Shown: one piece after another, positions 1 to 10,040 of the stretch
How the letters are laid out: each line of letters begins with the position of its first letter
Position numbering within the stretch: position 1 is the stretch's first letter
Assembly: GCF_000003815.2 (NCBI RefSeq)
Contig: NC_049979.1
Location: 33,061,486-33,125,485, forward strand
Direction of reading: 5' to 3'
DNA from: Branchiostoma floridae
Taxonomy: Eukaryota; Chordata; Leptocardii; Amphioxiformes; Branchiostomatidae
DNA: 64,000 nucleotides
Translations under genes and position numbers: made by a program
The notes under the pieces: model-generated
Databases searched by the model: none
The model's input: only the letters and a program-made list of their open reading frames with translations
Told to the model about the DNA's origin: nothing

Positions 1-748
1 GGGGGCAAAATCCAGAAGGGGGGGGGGGAGGGCGTCAGATCTCTCGACGCCACTTTCCATGACAAAAGGGATGCACTGGGTGAGGCAGACCGGGGAAATA
101 TAATTAGGTGGTAATTGGCCGCTAATGTATGCATATTGCGCCAAAACACAATGCAACACACGGCTCATGTCCTGTTGTGTAAGGTTGTTTCAAGGGAATC
201 TGTAAGGGTATTTCAAGCCCTTTACACGTCCTGCACACAGAAATGGTTCGTTTCCGCGAGATTCTAGGACATGTAAAGGACTGTACACGTCTCGTTTGCA
301 GGCATGAAACCTCCGGATTTTGAAGGACATGTTTAATTTCCAGGACTGTGTAAGTCAGTTTCCATCCTGGAAATGAGGCTTTTCAGGCAGTGTTATAAAG
401 TGAACGAATGCTAAAATGTATATAGCCTCATACTTTATTATGAAAGATCTGTGTAGCTCATACCTTTTTAAGAAAGATCTGTGTGAGTGATTTTGTCCAA
501 CTGTACTGTACATTTACCCGTGGTTAAGTACGCTATCGGGACGTACCGGGCATCGAATTCAAAAGGTGTACCGTAGTTATTTCAGATCAAGAACATAGCG
601 AAGCATAAAGGCTTGTATGATAAATGACAGCATCAAAGTTCCCTTACTGTCTAAAACGTTAGTGTACAAATACTTGAGCTTTAAAACACTGTATCGTATA
701 AAAGCTCGATAAAAGCATGGGGTTAAGTTTCAATTAACAGTGTGCGTT
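1..748. other. Intergenic, no gene seen
   Basis: No convincing coding exon was seen. The window opens with a G-rich tract (about 19-30). A short imperfect tandem repeat around AGAAAGATCTGTGTG lies near 440-485. Nothing else was recognised. Confidence 0.5.
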
Positions 749-901
749 TTGTATTTGACCTCGCTACTTTGAAAGTGCGTGCAGTGTGCTTGCTATTTAC
801 CATTGGACACAACAGAAAACATTTATACTTTGCATCGGGAATGTTTTGAGTCGATACTCTTCTCAGCGACTACCTATCCAAATCGTCCGCTTTTATCCGG
901 T
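749..901. repeat. Direct repeat copy 1 of 2 (153 bp)
   Basis: This 153-bp block recurs at 1279-1431 with no difference that I can see by eye, at an offset of 530 bp. Copy 1 runs into an unrelated sequence ending in GGCAGGTTTGACTG. Copy 2 runs into a LINE tail. Identity over this length implies a recent duplication, gene conversion or an assembly artefact. Confidence 0.9.
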
Positions 902-940
902 CTCCCAGATGGTCGTCTGGGGCAGGTTTGACTGCATGTA
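902..940. mobile_element. Right-end fragment of a small TIR element
   Basis: The segment ends in GGGGCAGGTTTGACTGCATG. It matches the right end of the TIR element at 11862-12178, which ends GGGCAGGTTTGACTGTATA, and both carry a preceding AGGTGGTCG/ATGGTCGTC stretch. Only this end was found, so it is a truncated copy. Confidence 0.45.
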
Positions 941-1212
941 CAAGGGTTTCAGCTTGGTTTTGGGTGTGTTAAGGGTCATTTCGTCACCCCCACGACCTTA
1001 TATTGTGGGGGCGACCGCCCCCACTGTGCCACTGCCAGTTCACAGCCAAAAAACATTAAATATGTCGAGTCAAATACAAAGGTAATTTCATACAATCAGC
1101 TGTATGTTTTCGGAGGGCTAGATCGTAGGTAAGGCATCGTCAGAAGGGATCCAGCTAATTGTGTCTAATTCCCGCGTTAAGAAAACAACTATTTTCACAT
1201 GAAACGTATATG

Positions 1213-1243
1213 CAAGGAGGTTTATCTTGATAAAACCTCCTTG
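1213..1243. repeat. CAAGGAGG palindrome
   Basis: Near-perfect inverted repeat with arms of 14-15 nt (CAAGGAGGTTTATC / GATAAAACCTCCTTG) and a 2-nt centre. A related palindrome sits at 22102-22134. It looks like the core of a small foldback element, but no longer TIRs were identified. Confidence 0.6.
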
Positions 1244-1278
1244 TTTAATGTAAGCGAAGAGAATATCATAAATGTATA

Positions 1279-1431
1279 TTGTATTTGACCTCGCTACTTT
1301 GAAAGTGCGTGCAGTGTGCTTGCTATTTACCATTGGACACAACAGAAAACATTTATACTTTGCATCGGGAATGTTTTGAGTCGATACTCTTCTCAGCGAC
1401 TACCTATCCAAATCGTCCGCTTTTATCCGGT
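1279..1431. repeat. Direct repeat copy 2 of 2 (153 bp)
   Basis: This is the second copy of the 153-bp block at 749-901. It ends exactly where the LINE-derived reading frame at 1431 onward begins, so the repeat boundary marks a breakpoint. Confidence 0.9.
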
Positions 1432-2180
1432 ACACCTGGCGACATAACAGTGTCCTTAGGGAACTGGTCACCACCCTCAAAGTGTGGCACGCCAAAGTAA
1501 ACCCACAGACCATAATCAGGTGCGATCTGAGCCAGGACTACATCGAAGGGGGAACGCACACAACAGTCCCTCCAGACATCCTGCCGACTTCACTGGTACC
1601 AGACATCACCATTCAGGATCCTGTACAACAAACACTGAACTTGGTTGAACTTACCGTCCCATTTGAGCAGAATGCACAGCACGCCGAGGACAGAAAAATG
1701 GCCAAATACGAATGTCTGATCAATGAAATAAACTCGCACAGGGCTAGCCTTGTTTCAGTTGAAGTAGGGAGCAGAGGTTGGATTAACGGCGAGAACACTG
1801 CAAAGCTGAAGTCACTCTGTCCGGTCAGCTACAAAGACCGTGAAGTGAGACATCTTAAAAGTAGACTGGGAAAGTGCGCACTCTGTGCATCCTATGCTAT
1901 CTACTGTGCCAGAAACACACCTACTTGGGACTGTACGTCAGGACTGTTTATCTGCAGAAACTAGTTGTATCTGGGTCTAAATTTTATGATGCATCTGGGC
2001 CAAAATGTTATGAAATGTGACGTTAATGTTTTTAAACGATTTTAATCTGTCACTGTGCTTCTTTTCAATACCTTGCGCCCTCCTGGAGAACAGATCTAGA
2101 CAAAGGGCTGTCCTAGGTTTTTAGCTTGTAATATTTACATGTATGTATTCATCTTGTGTGTAATAAAGATGATTTTCAAG
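1431..2180 (+). mobile_element. LINE-like retroelement 3' fragment
   Basis: In one frame the translation begins RYTWRHNSVLRELV and continues into LVELTVPFEQNAQ, EDRKMAKYE and VEVGSRGW. These motifs are typical of the C-terminal region of a family of reverse-transcriptase-bearing retroelement proteins in marine invertebrates; this is family recognition by eye. The frame ends at 1964. An AATAAA lies at about 2162, suggesting the element's own 3' end near 2180. No RT catalytic domain is present, so the copy is 5'-truncated and probably dead. Confidence 0.6.
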
Positions 2181-2724
2181 CGTACTCTTACCTCTTTGAT
2201 ATAAGTAACCTGGGCTTACATAGCCTAGGCCAACATGTGTTTCCAAAACCATATCCAGTTGCTTGAGTAAATAATTACCTATATGTCAAACCTACATCGA
2301 CGTAGGCCAACTTGTGCTCCGAAATTTTTTCTCATTTAAAGATAAACACCTTGCCACCAAGGATGCCTCCAATTCAAACCTAAATGCCTGTATTCCGAAC
2401 TGCGTGGGCTTGGACCACAATTGAATGATAGGTCGAGGTAATATGGGAACTCTGCTCACCAAAGGCTGGTACAATTCAGATGGGGAGGGGGGGGGGGGGT
2501 TACATGACCAGGGATAGTGCTAGTGCCGCTATATTGAAATATGACTTTCTCTGATATTCTCTCCGAGTTTGAAATAATCATTTTTTTCATTGCAACAGAT
2601 AAATACATAACATGATGGCGACAAACTCAAGCTCAGCATGCTTATTTTCGTGCCGTCATCAGAAACAAACTGAGAGTACAAATGAACATTGAAACAAATA
2701 CAGACAAGCAAAGCAAAAGTAATG

Positions 2725-3185
2725 TCAAGTAACACTACATAACGAAATCATAGAATATAAGAAAATAGATTTGAATATATGTGGATATTCGAACAGGTAC
2801 ACCGGGCCAAATCTTTTTGTTTCTTTAATGAATGATTGTACATGCTGTAGAAGTTTTGTGTTAATTGAGTCGGATAGAAATGCAGACCCTCGAGTCATTA
2901 AATGGACTAAATCATTATCCGAGAGATCGTCCATGTTTATGGCAAATCCTACCTGCTTATGTAAGTTGCTGAGGAGGGAGATACGGTATTGGGTGTAGTG
3001 AAGGCAGTACAAATAATAATGATGAATACTTTCACAATGATGGCCACAGGCGCAAGCACTACTAGTAACAAGATTGCGAGAGTAAAAGTAGGAGTTCAAA
3101 CTATGAGTACCTAGGCGGGAGCAAGTGAAAACAGCGCAAGTGAAACGAGAACCTATGCTGAAGCCTGGAACAGAGACAGGGCGCA
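2725..3185 (-). mobile_element. LINE C-terminal fragment (CR1/L2-like)
   Basis: On the minus strand the frame reads RLGTHSLNSYFYSRN followed by ACACGHHCESIHHYYLYC. This CxCG...E..HY...C pattern is typical of the zinc-knuckle-like C-terminus of non-LTR retrotransposon ORF2. It continues for about 100 codons to a stop near 2725. It is fused in frame with remains of a different LINE upstream (3190-4720), so the long ORF over this region is a chimera of two insertions and not a host gene. Confidence 0.65.
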
Positions 3186-4720
3186 CGGATTTGACCTTTT
3201 TTTTTTCTTGAAATAACAGGCACTGGGTGTCGAAAGCGTCCAGTTTTGTGCTAGTGACTTTGTTAGGGTCCAACTCTCCGCCCCATATAGGAGGACGGAG
3301 AGGACCAGGGTGTTGTAGGTCTTCAGCTTGGTCTGTCTGGACAATTGTTTGCACCGCCAGACTCGGTCAAGTGAGGCCAAAGCTGCAGAGGCTAAACCTA
3401 ATCTCCTCCTGATATCATGGTCTGATTTACAGTCTGATGTGATAAGACTTCCAAGGTAGTTGAAGCACTGGACCACCTCGACTGACTCTCCTCTGATGGA
3501 AAGGCATACTGGTCAGGTTGGTCCAAGAAGTCACTGAGGGACTGAAGCTTCGTCTTCAGCCAGCTAACCTCAAGGCCCGGACTTTGGCTCTCTTCAGCAA
3601 AAAATCTCGAGGAAACTGACCAGTGCTCCTAGGAGTTCTGCGAGTAGTGCCACATCATCAGCGTAGTCCATATCGGTAAAGATATGGTCTGCGTAGGTGG
3701 TACCGCACATTCCCCGCCCAACCGTCCTGGACATCACGTGATCGATGGCAGTGTTGAAAAGTGTTGGGGCTAGGACACAGCCTTGGCAGCACGTCACCGG
3801 AACGTACTGCGCCTGCGCGAAAAGTATAGACATGCTAAACCTTGAGAGCGAGAGAGTAGCCTGAGAGCGAGTATCCTGTCTGCTGTAGATCTGCCTGGTG
3901 TGAATCCACTTTGCTCTGGACGCTGTGACTTCACCAAGGGTTCCTTAATGCGGTTGAGAATCACCATGCTGAACACCTTGGCTGCAGCTGGTACTGAGAG
4001 GAGGGTGATACCACGGTGGTTCTTACACTCTTGTCTGCTTCCCTTATTCTTGTTTACGCCTTTCTTTCTGGACAGTTATCATCTTCCCAGACGGCTGCAA
4101 ACAGTCCTTGTAACCACTTAATGATGCAATCACCCCCTTCCTTCAGAAGTTCAGGAGCAATCCATCGAACCCCGCTGCTTTGCCGCTCTTCAGCCTGGAA
4201 ACAGCTCTTCTGACCTCGTCATCGGTAGGCGGTTCAGTGCTGATTCTGGGGTCTGGTACAGCAGTGCTTGCGAGCTCTTCCGGTGTTACTTCGGGGGGGG
4301 GGGGTCGGGGGGGGGGTCTATTAAGAAGGGCAGAGTAATACTCTTCCCATCTGTCCAACTGTTGTTGTTGTGTAGGCAGGGCGCTGCCATCCTCAGCCAC
4401 AACTGGGCCAACTGAAGTAGGGGTGGATTCGCCCGCTAGTTACGTAGTGCGTCATATGCTGCTTTGGATCTACCAGCAGCACTAGCTGATTCCACATCCT
4501 CTGCAACCTGTCGCACCCACTGCTGTTTATCCCTTCTAAGCAGTGCCTGTCTCCTGGACTTCAGAGCTCTGTAGGTTGTCATGTCACCAGTAAGGCGAGC
4601 TTGTCTGCGTTTTTCAACAACTGTCAGAGTCTCTTCGCTGATCCATGGTCTGATGTTTCTTATTTTCTTCCCAAGGGCTGTTCTGGCAGCGTCCATGATG
4701 CCGTCTTCCAAAACTATATT
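3186..4720 (-). mobile_element. Non-LTR retrotransposon RT fragment (frameshifted)
   Basis: Read right to left on the minus strand, successive frames give a pre-RT linker (4436-4711, with PWISEETL), an RT N-terminal block (4143-4400, RLKSGKAAGFDG), QSGFTPGRSTADRI (3794-3976), the catalytic block DMDYADDVALLAE (3594-3833) and the thumb block FNYLGSLITSDCKSDHDIRR with LLYGAESWTL (3153-3476). The order is that of an RTE-like or related RT. Several frameshifts separate the blocks, the endonuclease is missing (5' truncation near 4712), and the 3' part ends in an A-rich stretch at about 3198-3209. No activity is expected. Confidence 0.85.
4296..4317. repeat. G-tract pair inside LINE
   Basis: Two long G-runs are separated by a TC dinucleotide on the plus strand. 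On the minus strand they encode the Pro-rich stretch (RPPPRPPPP) of the LINE frame at 4143-4400. The tract is a potential slippage or quadruplex site. Confidence 0.6.
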
Positions 4721-4807
4721 TCACATAGTGGGGATTAATGCGTGAACAAGAGCCAAGTTTAACGGTCGTGTACCTGCCTGGGAAGAACGGAAACTGGCTT
4801 TTCATGC

Positions 4808-4900
4808 AGTGCTGGAAACAAAGGCAAGATGCAGATTTTTCTTTACCTATTTTTAAAGAAACACTATCAAACCCTGCAGAATGATCCAGATGGTCTTAAT
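4808..4900. repeat. Dispersed repeat fragment (copy at 31178-31293)
   Basis: The segment shares GCTGGAAACAAAGGCAAG and, further on, AACCCTGCAGAATGATCCAG with 31178-31293, in the same orientation. The spacing between the two blocks differs by a short indel. The family is unidentified. Confidence 0.6.
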
Positions 4901-5610
4901 ATTCAATTTTCCTGCTTTCTATGCATATCCTCTGTTTCTACAGCGCGCACGGCACATGTGGCAATGGGGTCAATGGTAAATTTGCTGCATTGCAAATGTA
5001 TCCGCTAGAGGGCGGCCGCTACGTAGAACGCTAATGCGTCATCGTCAAGAGTGCGAAGGCACGAACCGAATGGTAGATACCAAACGGCCTTGGGCCTTAC
5101 ATAAACACCACTGTTGTCATAAGTCCACAGTATAGGCCAGCAGAAGTCGTGGTTAAACAGGTGCGTTGCAAATCACAAACGATTTGACTTAAACAAGATC
5201 GAAATGCTCCAGTCAGTCTTTCTGTAAGGTAAGACTCAATTTTTTTACGATATTTCACTCAATACAAAATCAATTTCAGCACTTCAATCAAATACAAATG
5301 GGCACAAAATCCATTGTTGACACTAAATTAACTTGTGTCATCAGTAGATATTAGCTGTGCCTAGTCACATAATTAATATGATCGGCCATGTGAACTTGAA
5401 TTTTTTTTCTATTAATAAAATATTTACAGTAGAGTGGTATACAGTATATGATACATTGGTATATAGTATAGGGGGCAAGGGGTGAGTCCTCTCTATTGTA
5501 TACAAGATTCACAGTTTGACAGGAACTGCCATAGGCCTGTATATAGGGCCTACAGATGAATATCGTCGCTCATCTCAGGCTCCTTATTTTGATCACTGCA
5601 CATTTAGGTT

Positions 5611-5640
5611 ATCTCTCTCTCTCTCTCTATATATATATAA
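5611..5640. repeat. (CT)n-(AT)n microsatellite
   Basis: An uninterrupted CT dinucleotide run is followed directly by a TA run. Confidence 0.85.
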
Positions 5641-5696
5641 TAATTTTTTTTTTTTAATTTTCGATAATAATATCTAAAAAATGTTACCATTTTCGG

Positions 5697-5786
5697 CTTT
5701 TCTAGCACAAACCATTTGGGAGCTATACTGCGTCCAAGTCGGCGCGGACGTTTTTACCCCCCGCCCCCCCGTCTGGATAGGGTTAA
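5697..5786. mobile_element. TTAA element family A, solitary end
   Basis: The segment ends CCCCCCCGTCTGGATAGGGTTAA. This matches the C-tract-side terminus of the complete copy at 60584-61539, which ends CCCGTCTGAATAGGGTTAA. The preceding GCACAAACC...AGCTATAC...GGCGCGG also matches that family. No other end was found, so the copy is truncated. Confidence 0.65.
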
Positions 5787-6742
5787 ACATATGCTTCATT
5801 TCAGTAGTCTTACAAACAATTCCAAACAAAAATTAATTTTACATGGTAGGTTGTTTTTTTAATGTCAATTGCACAATTATAGTGGCAACACATGTTTACA
5901 TGATATAAAAATAAATCGATTTTAAGTTCTTGTATAATTCTTTTTTTACCGGTAGTGTAATTGACTCACGTTCACTATGTAAAAATATCTAATAATTCAT
6001 TTATTATGGTCTTGTGTAATTGATCTATTTCATTCTTGCATAAGTTAAAATAAGTTCAACTTGAGTCTGTTGTCAATTCGTACTCGCCCCTTTATTTGTA
6101 TTTTTAAATGATAATAAATGAAAACACTTGCAACCAAGAAGAACTTGAAAGCTCATTTATATTAGTACGATTCATTTTAGCGTTTTCAACTTTCGTTGAC
6201 GCTTGGTAAACGTGACTCTAGATGAATCGTAATTTCCTGGCAAGAAATATTAGACAAATCACACATATTGTACGCTGCTCCGGATTGCTTTGTATGGGTG
6301 GTAGGATTTCGTTTACATAACAGTACAAAAACCGACAATTAACAGATAAGGGGCCCGATATAGCTTTCCGAGCAAGTACGATTGCTCATAAGAGTCGAGT
6401 GTTCCTAAAGTCACGTGCTTGAGTAAATGAATCACCACTCGTTAAGATGATTGAGACCAGACATTTAAGGTAAGCGGTTTGTGTGTGTTGAAGAAAACTT
6501 AAATATCCAGAATTATTAAATTTGTATTGTCTTTGAACCTTGTATTGAGTATTCCCATCAGAAAATGCATTCAATTTAAGGCTTACTATTTTCTACATTT
6601 ACCTTAAGGAAAGGGAGACGGCGTCGAAGCAAGTGTAAAGAAAGCGTGCTGACCACAAGTAGGTCAGATGTAAGACATCCACCCCAGACAACCAACCATC
6701 CATTGCAGGGATACATCTAAAAACACATCCGGAAAAAAAATC

Positions 6743-8029
6743 ATGCAAGGTCTCGGTGGAGTACATGGCAAAACTAAACAAAAATCCGATTTGCTCAACA
6801 TTTTGCAGATTAAGAAATTATGCAAGAACAGAATGCGATTGATTAAGACGTTAAGCGTTTTTGTGTTTACTTTCACGTTACTGTCAGGACTACCTTTTAT
6901 TGATGTAACAAATTTCAGGGCTTATTTCCAAATTAGGCGCACGGCTGGCCTTCACAATAACTTAGCAAAGTTTTATCAAGTCTGGAATGACAGCATTACC
7001 TCTGGGACCAACGACCATCGAAAGGCAAGAAAGGTTGTTCTTTGGACACAGTTTTTTGGTAAACCGTATGAAATTAAACGATTAACTTGTCCCTCCTTAA
7101 AATCATGCATCTTCACAACCGACCGTAAGCAAGTTAAAGATGCTGACGCAGTTGTTTTCCACTTTTGGGATACACCGAAGGTTTACAACAGATCATTTAT
7201 GCCGAGGATACGACTCCCTCATCAATATTGGATATGGTATGCGAAGGAAAGTCCAGAAAACAATCGATACGTCGATCTCATCTCCTACAGCGGTATCTAC
7301 AACTGGACAATGACTTACAGAAACGACTCGGACGTCCCCGGTCCCCCTGGATCTCTTTATAAAAGCTATAACTTATTGAAGAAAGGGCGGATAAAGGAAA
7401 ATTCGACTGAAAAGAAAGGTACTGTGGTATGGTTCGTCAGTAAATGCTACAAATTTTTCCATCGGCATATCTACGCTAAAGAACTATCAAAGCATATAAA
7501 AATTGACGTTTTTGGTGGTTGTGGTAGGCGTGTCTGTAGTCGTACCAACGGGACTTGCATGTCTGCTACAATTCAGCAGTACAAATTCTACCTAGCATTT
7601 GAAAGTTACAGGTGCAAAGAATATATCACTGAGAAATTCTGGCATAATGCTCTGGTCAACGGTGTTGTGCCCATAGTGATAGGTCCACCGAAAAGTGACT
7701 ATGAAAAATTTACCCCTCCAAATAGCTTTATCCACGTTGATGATTTTGAATCACCAGAGTCTTTGGCTCGATACATAAAGATGCTTGATAAAAATGACGA
7801 TCTATACAACCGGTTCTTCATTTGGAGAACTAATCCCCCTAAAGCCATCCCAAAGATCCCAGGCCAATGGTGTGTTCTTTGTGAAAAGCTATTTAACACT
7901 AGCCCGACTGAAAACAAAGTTTATACAGACCTGGAGAGGTGGTGGAAAGGCGAAAATTATGAGTTCTGCCAGCCTCTTGTATTGAAAGAAAATATATTTG
8001 ACGGTTTAAACCTAGTTCATTACGATTAA
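6743..8029 (+). CDS. Alpha-1,3-fucosyltransferase-like (GT10), intronless
   Basis: A single uninterrupted ORF of 428 codons. The family transfers fucose from GDP-fucose to GlcNAc in glycoproteins and glycolipids in the Golgi. The N-terminus has a short basic cytoplasmic part and one hydrophobic segment (about residues 34-52), as expected for a type II Golgi enzyme. The hallmark GT10 block is present: YKFYLAFESYRCKEYITEKF at 280-299, followed by NALVNGVVPIVIGP at 302-315 and HVDDFESPESLARYI at 331-345. WIWYAKESPEN at 163-173 matches the acceptor-binding region. Potential N-glycosylation sites include N187 and N269. Length fits the family (about 350-450 residues). The start at 6743 has A at -3; Met31 (6833) is an alternative start that still keeps the anchor. 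AATAAA follows at 8100. The intronless structure resembles many animal FUTs but could also reflect retroposition. Acceptor and linkage are not determined. Confidence 0.93.
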   Translation: MQGLGGVHGKTKQKSDLLNILQIKKLCKNRMRLIKTLSVFVFTFTLLSGLPFIDVTNFRAYFQIRRTAGLHNNLAKFYQVWNDSITSGTNDHRKARKVVLWTQFFGKPYEIKRLTCPSLKSCIFTTDRKQVKDADAVVFHFWDTPKVYNRSFMPRIRLPHQYWIWYAKESPENNRYVDLISYSGIYNWTMTYRNDSDVPGPPGSLYKSYNLLKKGRIKENSTEKKGTVVWFVSKCYKFFHRHIYAKELSKHIKIDVFGGCGRRVCSRTNGTCMSATIQQYKFYLAFESYRCKEYITEKFWHNALVNGVVPIVIGPPKSDYEKFTPPNSFIHVDDFESPESLARYIKMLDKNDDLYNRFFIWRTNPPKAIPKIPGQWCVLCEKLFNTSPTENKVYTDLERWWKGENYEFCQPLVLKENIFDGLNLVHYD

Positions 8030-8099
8030 AGCTTCATTAAGTCTTAAATCTAAAAAGACCTTTCAAAAGATACAATGTATATAGTTACATTGTTGCTAA

Positions 8100-8105
8100 A
8101 ATAAA
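8100..8105 (+). promoter_or_regulatory. Polyadenylation signal of the fucosyltransferase
   Basis: The canonical AATAAA lies about 70 nt after the stop codon at 8027-8029, on the same strand, giving a short 3' UTR. Confidence 0.65.
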
Positions 8106-8109
8106 GCCA

Positions 8110-10040
8110 TAAAAAGTTAGAAAAACGTCAAAACTATGGTATGACATCCACGGTTGCATTGCAAAGTATTGGACTAATAATTCGCCGACCTTTTAAACAA
8201 AATGACGGCTTAAACTCTTTATGATTTTTTAAAAAAAGAATCTTGTATCTGCCAAGAACACTAAAAGTTGGCATTCAACGATGCTATGAGAAAACGATTT
8301 TAAACCGATACAAGTTGACAGTTTGCCCATGTTCTGAAATCTTTGATCGGGCTGGAACATATCGATGACAAAGTTCTTCTCCTGACAACACTCATTATCC
8401 TTAGTATCGAAAGGTATAGAGGTACCTAATCATTTACGCATGCACACGAATGGTAGGAATTAACTGTTTCTGGTTAAGTTGGTGGTGTAACAAGGAAAAA
8501 ATGACTTTAAGCGTTTGGATCTAGATAAAGACCGTACTATTGGCTTCACAGACACAAAATTAAATCTACGAAAGGATTCGGGGTTAGAGTCAGGGAAAGT
8601 GTGGTTACAATACGACTCAAACGTTGGGACGAGTAAAACGTCCAAATTGTTCCTGTTAGTTGACACAGATCTTAATGCCCAAGAAAACATCGACAAAGCT
8701 AATCTCAAAGTCTACGGGGACAACTTTATGATCTGGGGACTCTTCTGTGAAGAAATTGGCTAAAAGCCGAAGACAACCTTTGTTTATATTTCCATGATGC
8801 CCGGAGTGGATATACCCGTATAAAACCAAGACTCAGTTGATATGATAGCCTTTAACACGCGAGGCCAGCCACACCCGACACCTGAAAAAAGAATGCAGAA
8901 CGATTCCAGGTCACTGTAGGTACTTTTCCATCATCCAGTTAAGGAATTCCGAAACCTGCTCGTGACTTACACACCAAATCCGTTCCTACAAAACCACCCC
9001 TCCTCCTACCACTGATGCCCCCACATTTGGACGTTCGGAACTCGTGCAAGAAATCCCTGCCCGTGACAAGTCCTCCTGATTCAACCGGTACCTGTGTTAA
9101 TATCCGCTACTGCGCCACGAACAGACTAAACAATCACAAGGAATCCAGACTGTCGGTGGGAAAATAGCAACGGGCCAAACAAGACTCTCTAGACTGAGAA
9201 AACATGTGATAGTCTTTGAAATGACGTCTACATTAGTCCTGTTGTTCCCAATTCCAGTTTTTTAAAAAGAATGTTGAAAGCAATTAACTAACAGCCAAAC
9301 TGGTAGCAGCACTAAATCTGTAAATGGAAAAAGGAAAAAGCACAGGGTCTTGCTGTCCCATTGTTCTATATTTAAACGCCCGCATTGTCAAGCCAGTTAA
9401 CAAGAAATACAACAAACTCGTATGCTTTCAAAATCTTGTTTCTACTGTGCAACCTGACATCAATTGACTGAAAACCTAGCTAGCCCCTTGTGTAGCCGAC
9501 CAAGAGATTCTGCCCCAGGATTACATCGTTCATTGGAAAGACAGAAGCGTCAACAAGCCTGTAGTGAAAGGTGGCGTTGTATGGTTAGCTGTTACCACTG
9601 CACGAAAACAAGAATTTCTGGCAATTTTTGGTGTCTTACACTACCGTGGAACTTGACATGTCCAGGTCGTATAAAGGAATTTCTAGCCACGGTGTGTCCG
9701 GTGCCGAATACCCCCAATCATTGCGGTACCTGCACATTGCATGTCTTGAGAAGTGGTTAAGTGAAGGGGTAGTGTGTATTCAAGTGATAATTTCTATCAA
9801 TGCTTTTTAAAAGAAAATAGTACGGAAAACAGTATACAGTATCCATGGAATTATTTCGCTATGTGGCGCGCTACCAAACACCTGTTTGTTTTGGGGCTCC
9901 GATACTTGGGTCTACAAAAACGTATTTTTGTGCTTTTAAGTGAACATCAGTCTTCAATCGTCATGGGGGGGTATTGCCTGAAGTATCTAAAGCGTATAGG
10001 ACCAGAGATTGTTGCAATTTGACGTCCTGTTTCTTAATTT
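8110..10040. other. Intergenic, no gene recognised
   Basis: Open frames occur at 8515-8763 and 9464-9760 (plus strand), but neither has a recognisable domain, splice context or known motif. No repeat family was identified here. Confidence 0.45.

Larger units (their letters stand above)
5300..6740. other. AT-rich intergenic region
   Basis: No coding exon was recognised upstream of the fucosyltransferase gene. The region contains a (CT)n/(AT)n microsatellite at about 5611-5640 and a solitary end of the TTAA element family at 5697-5786. It presumably holds the fucosyltransferase promoter, but no TATA box or other core motif could be assigned. Confidence 0.5.

Noticed and set aside
2725-3354. 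209-codon minus-strand ORF as a host gene
   Set aside because: It joins pieces of two different LINE fragments; the motifs are retrotransposon C-termini and RT-thumb remnants.
7165-7985. Alternative ORFs overlapping the fucosyltransferase on both strands
   Set aside because: Shadows of the GT10 reading frame, with no motif of their own.
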